NCBI GenBank assembly: GCA_914767715.1
Contig: OU612069.1
Coordinates: 13,327,387 to 13,391,386 of the forward strand
Origin: Membranipora membranacea
Taxonomy: Eukaryota; Bryozoa; Gymnolaemata; Cheilostomatida; Membraniporidae
Length of the DNA: 64,000 nucleotides
Direction: 5' to 3'
Of the stretch, positions 10,691 through 21,900 are shown piece after piece. Made by a program: the position numbers and the translations under genes. How positions within the stretch are numbered: the stretch's first letter is position 1; the number at the start of each line of letters is the position of its first letter. Under the pieces are notes generated by a model. It saw nothing but the letters and a program-made list of their open reading frames with translations, was not told the DNA's origin and did no database searches.

Positions 10691-13624
10691 CTACATCAGC
10701 TTTATAAGCTTCTGAACTGGACGGACGAGAACTGTGGCCTTCTCCATGACTTTTCCTTTCCTGTCGAGAAACCTGTTTCCCAATCTCACTGTAGCCTTCC
10801 TTACCAATCCATCTTCTCCAGGGTAGGTTTCCGTCACAATTCCTCGCCTCCAGTCGTTCCTTGGCTGATCCTGATCCATGACCAAGACGACATCATCCAC
10901 CTTTAGATTGTCTGCTTTATCCTTCCATGTCTGTCTCTGTGTTATGGAGTCCAAATAGCTGCTCTTCCACTTCCTCCAGAAGTCTTCTGCCACAACCTGT
11001 ACCGTTTTCCATCTGGACCTACCATACATAGATGCCTCTGGAAAACACCCAGGCGGAGGCGGTGTAACATGCTTCTTGCCGGTTAGCAGCACGTTTGGTG
11101 TGAGTATAGTGTCTTCTGGATTGTTAATGTCTTGTAGGGACAATGGTCTACTGTTAACAGTAGCCATGACTTCATAGAAAGACGTTCTCAGCATCGAGGT
11201 ATCCAACCTCGCCTTGTGCTTCAGCAATATCTCGTTGAGTACAGCTCTGATGGTACGGATCTGGCGTTCCCAAACTCCACCTTGATGGCTCGCAGTGGGC
11301 GTTATTGTTTTGAATTCTATCTGTTTGTTTGCTAGAAAGTGTTTACACTCACCATCTAACATCTCAATGAACTGCTTGTTCAACTCGTTCTTGGCTCCAA
11401 CGAAGTTAGTACCATTGTCGCTGTACAGAACCTCAACGTGACCACGGAGTGAGATAAAACATCTGAGTGCGTTGAGGAATGCGTCTGTGCTCATGTCGTC
11501 CAACAGCTCTATGTGTATGGCGCGACTGTACATACAGGTGAAGACCAGACCATACTTCTTCAACTCTGTACGACGCTCCTTCACGACGAACGGACCGAAG
11601 CAATCCATTCCAGTACATGTGAAGGGGGGATTATTTTCTATGCGTTCAGCGGGAAGTTCACCTAGCTGTTGCGTAACTGCCTTGCCACGTAGCCAGCGAC
11701 ATGTGGTGCACCTATCTATCAGGCTCTTTACCTGATGCGGACCCGAGATTATCCAATAACCTGCTTCTCTGATTGCTGACAATGTGTAAGCGCGTCCCTG
11801 GTGATCTGTCCTCTCGTGAATGTCAGCTGTTATGAGTGACGCCAGGCGACTAGACTTTGGTACGATGACTGGGTGCTTCTCGGCATCAGTAAGAACATCG
11901 GATTTTCGAATCCTTCCACCAACGCGCAAAACACCTTCGTGGTCTATGAATGGGTTCAGTTTAACAATACTGCTCCCTCTGTTCACCTTACCATCTTTCT
12001 TAAAGGCACTGAGCTCTTCTGAGAAATGTTCCGATTGGGTCTGCTGAATAATTAGAGTTTCTGCTTGCCTCATATTGTTTGCGTCGATTTGTTGCGGTTT
12101 CCAGGATTTACCATTGGCTAAACTTTTTAAATGTGCCACAGCTCTTCTTAGCCTTGTCCAATCACTGTAGTGCTCAGTGAGCCTGTGTATGGGGTTGATA
12201 TCTGCCGTCGTAGACTGTGTTATTTTTACACTCTTCACCTCAGGATCTGTATTATCTAACATGCTTGATATTGACTCTCCTTGGGAGAATACTGCTTCTT
12301 TACTGCGTAGAAAGTCTGGCCCTTTGAACCACATGCTGGTGGCCAACTTGCTGCACACCAGTCCTCTAGAAGCTATGTCTGCTGGATTTATGTCGCCTGG
12401 GATGTGATGCCATGCAGCAGCATCCGTCTTTGCTTTTATCTCTTGTATCCTGTTAGCAACATATGTGTGAAACCTTTTCGAGTCATTGGCGAGATATCCT
12501 AGCACTATCACTATCAGACCAGTAATGTTCCTCATCTACCTCCAGGTTGAGCTCCCTGTTCAAGACTCGACTCAGTTGAGTGGCCATCAGAGCAGCCTGA
12601 AGCTCCAAGCGAGGTATAGTCACCTTTCCTTTTGAAGGAACTACCCTTGATTTTGCCATCAACAACTCAATGTGGATTTCTTCATTTTCATTCGTCATTT
12701 TTATGTAAGAACAGGCACCAATGCCAGAAAGGCTTGCATCTGCAAAGTGGTGTAACTCTGTCTTCATCACCTTTCCGAAGTTCACTGGCTTCACACAACG
12801 CGGTATAGTTAGTTTCTCCAGCTTTGGCAGCTCACTCATCCAGGCACTCCACTCATCTTCCAAATGCTTTGGAATCAGATCATCCCATTCTAAGCCTGTG
12901 TTGTTCACCTTCTGAAGTATGTTCTTGCCTACCAGCGTGAATGGTGATATGAGTCCCAGAGGGTCATACATCTGTGCCACAGTGGAAAGAATCCCTCTTC
13001 TTGTTGGAGACTTCAGTTGAAGGTTGGTGGTAAATGTCAGCATATCTTTACGACAGACCATTCCAGACCGAGTGTCCTGTGGGTCGGCAGATTTCCATCG
13101 AACAGACTCTGCGTGTCTGTTTTCTCTGAGTCAGGGATTTGGGCTAACAACTCTTTGTTGTTGGAGACAAACTTATGCAAACGAAGATTTCCTTTTGCAC
13201 ACAGTTCGCGAGAATCCTGGATCAGTTTCTTGGCCTCATCCAGATCCTTCACGCTTGTGACACCATCATCAACATAGAAGTCCTTTTTTACAAAGTCTGC
13301 TGCTGTCGGATATATATCTTTATGCTTTTCAGCGAGGAGTCTCAGTCCATAGGTCGCTACTGCCGGAGAAGATGTGGCCCCAAACAGATGCACCGTCATT
13401 CTATAACTTCGTACTTTACCATCTGAGTCTGGCCACAGGAAACGTAGAAAATCTCTATCCTCCTCTGCCACATAGAAGTTGTAGTACATTTTTTCAATGT
13501 CACAAGCTATAGCCACCGTTTCCTTTCTGAATCTACAGAGAATACCTATGAGACTGTTCAGCAGATCGGGCCCTTGTAGTAGATGATCGTTGATAGAGGA
13601 TCCTTTGTATTGCGCACTGCAATC
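10691..13624 (-). mobile_element. BEL/Pao LTR retrotransposon polyprotein, 5'-truncated and frameshifted
   Basis: Three overlapping minus-strand frames (13,624–13,037; 13,061–12,483; 12,535–10,691) read as one Pao-type pol gene. The first holds reverse transcriptase with FDCSA, LLQGPDLLNSL and the active-site YVDD. The second covers the RT thumb/RNase H region. The third holds the end of RNase H, the integrase zinc region, the catalytic core (GMDCFGPF, YSDNGTNF, GGVWERQIRTIR) and a C-terminal DUF5641-like domain (VDDVVLVMDQDQPRNDWRRG). Two frameshifts, near 13,050 and 12,500, break the frame. Gag, protease and the start of RT are missing: the element stops at 13,624, where METTL13 intron 1 sequence begins. 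It is an inactive relic. Confidence 0.85.
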
Positions 13625-14221
13625 AAAAGCCTCCATTTGCAGCCTTTTATATATTTGGAGATCCAATACAATACTTATATAATATATAGGCTATTATAAT
13701 ACTCATGAAAAAAGTTTGTCATTGTAGTTTAGTTAATATAGTAGGACTTCAACGCGTTTCCGTTTCTTCAGAACGTTGTGTTTGTGAGCCCCAGCAACAG
13801 TGTATAAATGTACTAATCACAGACCTTGGGACTTTAAACACCCATCTAACTAACTAGAGACATAAGCGTTCCACCGGTAGCTTCCCTCTGGCTCTCTGCC
13901 TGTTTTAACACCTCATATTAGGAATCAATTCCTCAGTCACATAGTCACAGAGTCCTTCTCTTTATTTGCAATACTGTCTCTGAAACGCAACACTGCTGCA
14001 TTCTGGAAACTGTTGCTAAGATTAGTTGCCCGCGCCTGTTTAGGCTTAGCTACAGACAACGTTCTACAGACACATTCTACAGCAAGTATTTTTATCCTCA
14101 TATTCATGTTATTGATTGATTGATCCTTAAAAGATTGATGAATTGTACGCTTGAGTTCAGTGTCAACTGATCATCAAACCTGCAAGTGTCTTGTCAACTT
14201 AAATTTCCTCTCTACTTACAG

Positions 14222-17200
14222 GTATGGCGAGTACGGGGAACTATCTTCTGTTATACACAAATACATCAAACCTGCCGATAAGATACTGATGGTTGGATGC
14301 GGTAATAGTAAACTTAGCGAGGATCTATATGACTTGTCCTATCTCGATATACACAATATAGATATCAGTGAACTTGTCATCCGACAAATGAATCAAAAGA
14401 ACAACGATAAGAGGCCGAAAATGAGCTATACCAAGATGGACGCCACGCAGGTGATCGTCTATTTTTCACTTCATCTTCTTCTCCAATTTGCAGGCCTCAC
14501 TGCATTTGCATTGGCTAGCAATCAGGTATCAACCACTGTACTAGCCTTAACTCAAAGGCCAAAAACAAAAAATGGGCTAACACCAACTCTTTGGTGCGCC
14601 AATGTATGCTGTTTTTAGAAGCGGTAAATCTATGCACTGCCACTTCATAAATAGTCTGAATTAAAGGCCCAGGACTTCTCTAATCCTAGTCTGATAATGG
14701 ACCTCAACTTTGATAAGCTCCTTGGAAGCCATGCCTGCTGCCAGGTGAACATTCAGCTCATTATTATGTGTGCTTTTTACAGAGAGTCCGGAATTTCAAA
14801 AACAACTATAGCATTCATATGGCACCATTTTATGCTTGCCGAATGTGGGAGTAGAGTATGCACTTGTGATTGGAAGAACGAGACAAAAGTTGGTCACATT
14901 GTTAAGAGATATCGTAATTATGTTGGTTGGCTATCATTGAAGGATGGGAAAGATTAGAGTGAGGGGAGTGGACTTGCTATTTGTGCATACTATGTTGGCA
15001 TTGTACCTGGCAAAATTTAATCAATAAATTAATCTGTTTTCTCCGCACAGATGTCATATGGGAATGAAAGTTTTAAATCAGCCATAGATAAAGGTACTCT
15101 GGATGCTTTACTACCTGACACAGAGCACATTGAGATAGCAGTGTCTATGTTAGCTGATGTGTGGAGAGTAGTAAAGTGTATGGGATCGTATATGATTGTC
15201 AGTCTAGCCCAGGATCATGTACTCAATACTCTAGTCAAGTCATTCCAAGACAGGTAAGCAAACAGTTGTATCAGGCTACAACATTCAAATACCTTGGTCT
15301 AGATGGCACATATCACAACAAAAAATATTCTGCCTGCTGGATAGCTTTATGGCAATGGTGGCGCTGACTTCCATCAAGGAAGACAACTCTAAGAGTTCAA
15401 GGATGTGAGATAGCAAAGCCAACATTCCATTTAGCTCCAAATATTTCCAAATCACCGGTTTTTCATTATTTCTCCAATTTAGGTTCTCAGTCTATGTGAA
15501 TTAGTTCAAGCCCTATGCTGCAACAAAACTGCGGTGGTGTTTGACATTTTTGTTGTTTGAGATTCCTTTTTGAATTGTTTTGAAAGAACGCGTAAATTAG
15601 ATTTGAAGCCGTGCATTTTTTTACCTATTCTTCTAGCTGAATATATTTAAAGTGTCAAGTTATTCAAATTTGACATCAGATGATTGTACCGTCAGAAATG
15701 GTTTGTAGTGGGAGCCCACTATCAGCTAACTAAACAAGGCACTTTCTCCATAGATGCATTTGTATTTAAAGCTGCGCGTCTTCAATGTTCACAAATAACA
15801 ATAAATGTCAATCTGGTCCAAATCATTGCGGGCAATCACTTGTCTACGGCCACACTTCGGCAATTTATAACTGATAGCAATAACCTTCGAATATGCAATC
15901 TAACAAAAATGTCTTTTTACATCCTCCTACGCCTTCCTCTATCCTCTAATTTTGTTTTTCTTACAGGGCCTGTATATTTAGAGCACATAAACTACCGTCC
16001 AGCTCAGAGGAAGGGTTTATGATGCCCGTGTTCGCCTTTGTTATCACAAAACTCAAACAGATACCAGGCATGAAAACTGTAAGTTGACCGTGACCACAAA
16101 AAATGTCTTTAACTTGGTGTTTCAATAGAATCATAGTACGCTTTTCATATTTGTGGGAAATTACCCTTCAGGCAATGAACTATAATCCTTACTGTGCATA
16201 AACAGACGCAGTGCCACATAACCTCTCACACTTACAAATACCTAACAGGCCTATTTATCAGTGATCCAGTAAAGAGAATTTGACACCCCCAAATGTAAAG
16301 TTGTCTCAACCTTGAACAAGGTGGGATAACACCTAATCTGTCATGAAAATATGGTTTTATTAGCATTATTGCCCAAATCATCAAATTTTTTTTTCACTCC
16401 ATTCTGAAGGGAAACATTGCCCTGTGTTTCACCACTTTTAGCACTAGACAAGTTAGCAAATAAACCCATTAATGATCATGTGTATGAACATAAGCCCATT
16501 ACATTGAATGATATAAACATGCATTACCCTTACCCGCGTAACTGCTTTTCTCTGCTATGATGTTTTATATTCACTGCTTCCCCTTCTAATGATGTGTAAT
16601 ATAAACCTCTTCTCTCTTTAATGATGTGCTGTATTTATAGGTATGGGAGACGTCTCTTCACGAGGGAAACAATACCAGGCACAGCTCAAGTGAGGATATG
16701 ATTGCATCTATCAAAGAGTGTCAATACTATGCTATGCTTCAGAGTAAACTCTCTAAAGGGTGGGTGGTCTCTACTGACTAGTTTTTTTTTATATTATTGA
16801 ATCTTATTGTAATTATCTCTCTTGGGAAAATACTGCTTTGTTGGTGAAATGATTTGGTGAATACTGCAGTTCTCGACACCCATCCCCTTCCACTCGTCCG
16901 TTCATAGAGCATGTATATGTTTAGCAGACAAGATGAAACTTATTGCAGAATCGCCGGCTCTCTGTAAGCTTGATCCTGCGCATTTTATGTTTAGGAGAGG
17001 TGCCCATCCCCCCCTAGTTAATACCATGGCATCTACTCTGTACCTCTGTACCTTTTGATGTCCTAGGCTTTTCATTTTCAGGAGCACGATAGGAGACAAC
17101 GCACCTCAGCCCTGTGTGAAACTATACTCTGCAGTGAACTCACTGTCTCCCAGATACACAATACATATAGTTGATGCTGAGGCCAAAGGCAAAGACCTCA

Positions 17201-18182
17201 AGTTTGCTGTGTTCATAGCTCCACAGGGCAAGTGAGTATTAATTTTATCTGAAAACAATTATTCACAATGTTTCCATGTGAATTTTGAGGTCGGCCTCGA
17301 TCTAGCTGAGTTGTCACCTCTTGGCTAGTGTTATATAATATTCATCAATTCCGATGAATGGAGCTGTGCAGAAACTTTAAAAAAATTGCCACCGCCAGGA
17401 CTGGAACCCAGGCCACTTTAGACAAAGTCTGCTCAGCACGAACTGAACCTTTGAGCCCTGCGCAAACTTGGCTTTTGAAAGCAGCACACCTAGGCCTTGT
17501 TATAGAGTTGTTCTAGAGACATGATAATATTATTTTAATATTCAAATCAGAATATATTGATTGTTTTCTCCTTGCACACGCATGCGCAACCAATATGTTC
17601 AAGTTGGTTAGTTTTGCACGGACGCAACTAATCTTATTCAAATGTGCTTGATTCCCATGCTAGAAAGTCACCCTAACCACAGTTGGAGAAAGTTAGCGCA
17701 AAATGAAACTTGGGCCATTTTGTGACACAATGCGTAATCAGATCTACATGGCATTGTTTGCAAATTGGTTGTTTAGGTTAGAAAACAAGAGAGAAACATA
17801 TGTAAAACTTATGACATTAGTTCCAAAGCCTACAGTTGAATAATTTACACTACAGTGTGTAATCAGCTCTTCATAGCTAATATGAAAAGCTAAAAAATTA
17901 ATTTACCATACTGTAAGTTTACATTTGGATTGTTATAGAGAAAATGAATGGATGTTATGTACCGATGAAGGTAGGATGGAGTTATCTCCCTCCTGTGGTT
18001 ATAAGCGGCTCCTGGCGGTGACCTTGAACAGAGGTCACATATATAAAGACATTGACGAGGTCAAAGCTGAACTATCTGCCAAGGTCATGGAGTTATTTTT
18101 ACAACTTTTCACTCCTATGCATGGATGGACGAGACCAAGTTTGGTCAATTTCCATGCACTCGGAGTTGCTCCCCTCCACTAG
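14222..18182 (+). pseudogene. METTL13: METTL13-like N-terminal methyltransferase, unit A (exon 1 missing)
   Basis: METTL13 (eEF1A lysine and N-terminal methyltransferase) methylates elongation factor eEF1A in the cytoplasm. Exons are 14,222–14,450, 15,051–15,253, 15,967–16,078, 16,641–16,759, 17,082–17,231 and 17,939–18,182, all with GT–AG sites and matching phases. Exon 2 shows the SAM-binding motif [16 protein letters not shown] and IHNIDIS. Exon 3 has IDKGTLDALL. Exon 7 has CTDEGRMEL and VKAELSAKVMEL, matching the linker region of METTL13. The second methyltransferase domain is absent. Exon 1 (present at 38,600 in unit B) is missing; the BEL/Pao relic sits in its place. After VMEL the frame stays open to TAG at 18,180–18,182, but similarity is lost. 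It is probably non-functional unless another first exon is used. Confidence 0.8.
17380..17475 (-). mobile_element. tRNA-like SINE remnant in METTL13 intron 6
   Basis: On the minus strand GGGTTCCAGTCC (box B-like) closes a tRNA-like half with a CTGAGCAGACTTTGTC arm. It lies within the segment deleted from unit B. Confidence 0.45.
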
Positions 18183-18602
18183 AAAGAAGGGACCAGCTGC
18201 AATGCAGGCAAATTGGATCGAACATGTTCTAGGCATATACCAAGGAGTAAGATTGTTACTCCATGGCTGGACAATAGGTGGATTACATCACAAGTTTCAG
18301 AAATTCAAGGGCATTACCTCATGCGCTTCATTATAGAATACAGCTTGATAAATACATGCGCTCAGACAGCTTTAAGCTTCAAGTTGGTAGCATTACATAA
18401 TTGCATTTTCTAACATAACCATCTAGTAGTATTTATGAATTGTTACGATGACCATACAACTTGATAATTATCTGTGATTGGTATTTACTGCATTTACTAC
18501 CATAATAACATATTATCTATGATGCACTTTATTGTATATACAAATATATTAAATGGTATTTATATCAGTATATATTTATGTTTATAAGGAGGATAAGCAC
18601 AG
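18183..18602. other. METTL13–ACY1 junction interval, unidentified
   Basis: About 420 bases between the METTL13-derived and ACY1-derived exons, highly similar in both units (B: about 42,828–43,275). The METTL13 C-terminal half and the ACY1 catalytic half should lie here if both genes were whole; neither is recognisable. Unit B has a one-base difference (GGGGAGC against GGGACC) that changes any frame running through it. Confidence 0.6.
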
Positions 18603-21037
18603 CTTAATATGACACCAGAAGAGATGAGAGTCGGGTTTGATCTACGCGTCCCTCCCATAGAGCAGGAAGCTGTAGATCTGATGCTAGAGGAGTGGTGTAG
18701 AGAATGTTATGTCACCATTGTGTGGGATCAGGTGAGAGGGATGAGATTTGATCATCGACAAGCTCGTGTGATGTCATAAGGTTCATTTTTATCTTGAAAT
18801 AATGTTGATAGTGAGTACATTATTTCTGGCATGTCCATGGGAGATCATATCAGCATGTATAGCAGTAGCTTGGCAATACGCTCTTGTGCCTTATATCGTG
18901 TCAGGGTAGCCTTATCTCAAAGGTCTGTTTTGTGGCCGATGAGATAAGTGTCATATATGTTTAGGGGTGGGAACTAGACAGACTAGGGTGGGAACATGAT
19001 AGGTTCTTAGACTAGGCTTAGACTTAGACTGGTTCCTATTTCATCTCCCACTGCGCATTTCATGGGATACAGTGTTCATATGAAGAACTGCACCGATTAT
19101 TTGGCTGCAGTATTATAGTTAACTGTTAATCAAGGGTGGTGGGGAGTAGCCCCCACTTGTGCCCTGTGCTGCTTGGTCACTCAGGCTTAGTATGAGTAGG
19201 CTACTACTCTGCCCACAATTGACCACTTGAGATCTATAATAGTCTATTTTCACTATCCTTATTTTACAGTTTCAGAAAGAAAGAGGAATAACCACATTGG
19301 ACAGTAATAACTCATACTGGAATGCATTCTCTAAAGCTTTAGAAGAAAGGTTAGTATATTTAGTCTCACCATCCTTGGGGGTGGTGAGATGGCGCAATCA
19401 GTTAGCGCTCTTGCTATTCACTGCCAGGCTATTAGTGCCGCAAGAGTTGTGGGCTCGAATCCCATTGGGGGAGCTCTCAAGGTTGACTGTTCCCTCAGGT
19501 GTATACCTCTTCTGTTACACTTTAGGCTCGTAGGTTAAATCATATCTAGTCATTAGAGGCTCTGTAACTGGTATGTGGTAATAAGCTCGCCATCTTGTGA
19601 GATGTAATTCTTTAAGGGACATCACATGTTTGGAAGCAATCAATGAGGGTATAATGTGCCATGTTGTTGTGTCATCCTACCAAAAAGGTGGATAACTCCT
19701 GCCTAATATTATTTAACCCATTATCTATCATTACGATGTGAATGCATGCAGGTACGACGGAATGATTGATGGCTGGTTGTTCATTCCTTTACTTTTCATT
19801 TAACATAACTCTATAACATCTATGATTCATTTATGATACATAATTCTCACCAATAAGCTAGCCTTGTCATGCGGCCACAGGTTTCTGTTTTTTGGCTGTG
19901 TGTCAAGGCTACCAATAAACAGCTTGAAACCAATAGACTAAACCTCTAGTTCATCGCTGAAACTGTCTTGTAATGTCTTGTTTGTGATAAGCACAATGAA
20001 TAACAACTTACTTTTTATTAATTTCTATCATATAGTGATGTCAAGTACAAAGTAGAACAGTTTCCAGGGATTACAGATATGCAATTTGTAAGAAATGTGA
20101 GTATATCAGATCAACACTAGCATAGTATTGTACACAGATATGCACATGGGAGAGCGAAAACAGCAAATGTTCATATCAAAGCATGCACACAAAAAAAAGA
20201 ATTTGCTCGCGCAAGAACATTATTGAATGCTATAAGAAATTTCAAAATACGAAAACCCGGGATCTAGAAGGGTCAAGAGTAGTTATCTCCCCTGTTACAT
20301 ATTGACACTAAAATGATGATCCACTTACAGTATTACAGTAAGCCTAACCCTGTTTGCCTAGGACAGTTACCAGGTTGCTAAACTTACATCAAAATTATCA
20401 CAAATCAGTATTGGTCAAGGGTAGCCTAAGCAAAGATATTCGAGAGTTAATTTGTAACAGGGGAGATAACATACTCAAGACCCTTCTAGACCCTGAGTGT
20501 TTGCAATTTGAAATCGGTTCGATCCTTCGATACTGTTCTTGTTCAAGTATATTTAGTTTTTTTATCCACTGCTATGATAATACTTTGATATGAACATTGA
20601 TTGCTTTTTTTGCTCTCCTATACACTTTAAGGGAAAGATAGCAGTTGGGCAATTAGTGTCTCAAGTATGAATGTGACTTATTTTGATATTGTAGACTTTG
20701 TGACCTTGACATTGGTTTGTCTCAACGTGATAAGAACCTTGCCCTTTGCCTACTTGGTCAAAAAGAAAACGGCGCAGAAAGAAGTCCGAAACACTGCCCG
20801 GTTGCTGGTAATGCCATCTCAGGCTACCGGGCAAACAAATTCCAGGAACACAGACTAAATTGTTTGAACCTGCTGTATTTCTACTTGTAGGCAGGTTTAC
20901 CAGCTATAGGCTTCTCACCTATGAACAACACACCTTTACTTCTGCTTGGACCAAATGAAAGTCTCAACGAAGGAATATTCCTAAGAGGAGTACAAATCTA
21001 CAAAAATGTGATCAAGGCAGTCGCCAATGTACTCTGA
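18603..21037 (+). pseudogene. ACY1: Aminoacylase-1 C-terminal exons, unit A
   Basis: Aminoacylase-1 is a cytosolic zinc M20 peptidase-family enzyme that hydrolyses N-acyl amino acids. Exons 18,603–18,731, 19,270–19,349, 20,036–20,096 and 20,891–21,037 join in phase and encode about the last 138 residues. The order MRVGFDLRVPP, NSYWNAFSKALEE, GITDMQFVRN, AGLPAIGFSPMN, LFLRG-like IFLRGVQIY matches the ACY1 C-terminus. The catalytic first two thirds are not in the window. The zinc-binding His expected in the ERLHEA segment is Asn here (ESLNEG). The TDNR segment reads TDMQ in this copy but TDMR in unit B. The first ACY1 exon starts in phase 0 and could splice to METTL13 exon 7. Stop at 21,035–21,037. 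Confidence 0.8.
19383..19560 (+). mobile_element. tRNA-derived SINE in ACY1 intron, unit A
   Basis: The head GAGATGGCGCAATCAGTTAGCGC resembles box A, and GGGCTCGAATCCC is a canonical box B-like motif. The same element is at 44,010–44,185 in unit B, so it was present before duplication. It lies in the intron after the second ACY1 exon. Confidence 0.7.
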
Positions 21038-21316
21038 TAGAAAGTACATTGTTACGCATTGTCAAGACAACTTCATATAGTTCAAATGATGACCATAAAT
21101 TTATAGAGGAATCATAAAAAACCGGACTTTGCAAGATTGGTACTAGAAACTTTCTTACTAGTTTGAGAACTTATACTTCACTCGGTTTGCTGATACCGGC
21201 ATGTAATTGTTAACCATGGCCAACATTGGGCAAGTACTTATAATGGAGTGTCACTAACAGCGACCCGGTGATGTTTTGGCACATTTACTTCTTACTATAC
21301 TGACAGACCTGTAAAA

Positions 21317-21433
21317 ATGTCTCATTTGTCGATTAAGATCCCAACACTGGCTATGACATCATTTTTCTTACATATTGTGATAACAGTCAACGTAATTGTG
21401 ATTGCCGTTGTGATAGCAGGCATGATTGCATAA
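21317..21433 (+). CDS. Possible 38-residue membrane micropeptide, unit A
   Basis: A short frame starts at MSHLSIKIPTLAM and continues as one strongly hydrophobic helix-like segment (FFLHIVITVNVIVIAVVIAG), ending in TAA. It lies about 280 bases after the ACY1 stop and upstream of AATAAA at 21,491. The unit B copy (45,889–46,005) is open for the same length with T-to-P and V-to-I changes and one silent change. It could be a translated downstream frame or chance sequence in a 3' UTR. Confidence 0.3.
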   Translation: MSHLSIKIPTLAMTSFFLHIVITVNVIVIAVVIAGMIA

Positions 21434-21490
21434 GTACCTTTACTGATCTGACAATATGGTCATGTATTTCTTTTGCAATTCACTTTTGAC

Positions 21491-21496
21491 AATAAA
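21491..21496 (+). terminator. Polyadenylation signal AATAAA, METTL13/ACY1 locus A
   Basis: AATAAA lies 454 bases after the ACY1 stop on the coding strand. It is conserved at 46,063–46,068 in unit B. Confidence 0.5.
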
Positions 21497-21702
21497 TATG
21501 TTTAAATGGTCTTCACAATATCCATGATCTATTCTGTTTATCTCTCTATGGTCTAAACGCTAAGTGATGAACATACCCACACATAATTCTACCCACTGGC
21601 TTGGGTAATTATGTTAAACCTGCACAAACTCAATTTGCATGCCATGTTGGAAGGGCCATCAGGCGGAGAGGGGGGTGGGTTGACATGAGTTTTTTGAGCC
21701 TG

Positions 21703-21892
21703 ATCTAGTTGAAACATGATTTGTGGGTCTTTGTTTCTATTGGTCAACAATATAGTTATGCCAGAGAATATAGATAATATCTATAGTCTCTGGTTATGCA
21801 TTATGTAAATCTAAGCTAGGGCTATTCTGCACCTACAAAAGGAGGGGGGAATAAGAAAAGGGGGAAGAGGAGGAAGTGGTAAATGGAAGTGG
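21703..21892 (+). repeat. Local direct repeat, first copy
   Basis: About 190 bases beginning GATCTAGTTGAAA and ending at a GGAAGAGGAGGAAGTGG purine tract. It recurs at 23,342–23,533 in unit A and once in unit B (about 46,275–46,465). Unit A therefore gained an extra copy. The inner GACTATAGATAATATC/TATAGTC portion is palindromic. Confidence 0.8.
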
Positions 21893-21900
21893 GTTGAAAG

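Noticed and set aside
11472-13426. Plus-strand frames opposite the BEL/Pao element
   Set aside because: They are antisense shadows of the pol gene, whose RT and integrase motifs are unambiguous.
14151-14618. 155-codon frame starting upstream of METTL13 exon 2
   Set aside because: It is exon 2 read through both flanking introns; clear splice sites at 14,222 and 14,450 define the real coding part.
15684-16022. 112-codon frame in METTL13 intron 3
   Set aside because: It overlaps exon 4 in a different frame; the exon frame matches METTL13 (MPVFAFVITKL).
19383-19460. Functional tRNA genes at the tRNA-like heads (2,325; 19,383; 22,735; 36,690)
   Set aside because: Acceptor arms do not pair and each head continues into a non-tRNA body, as in SINEs.
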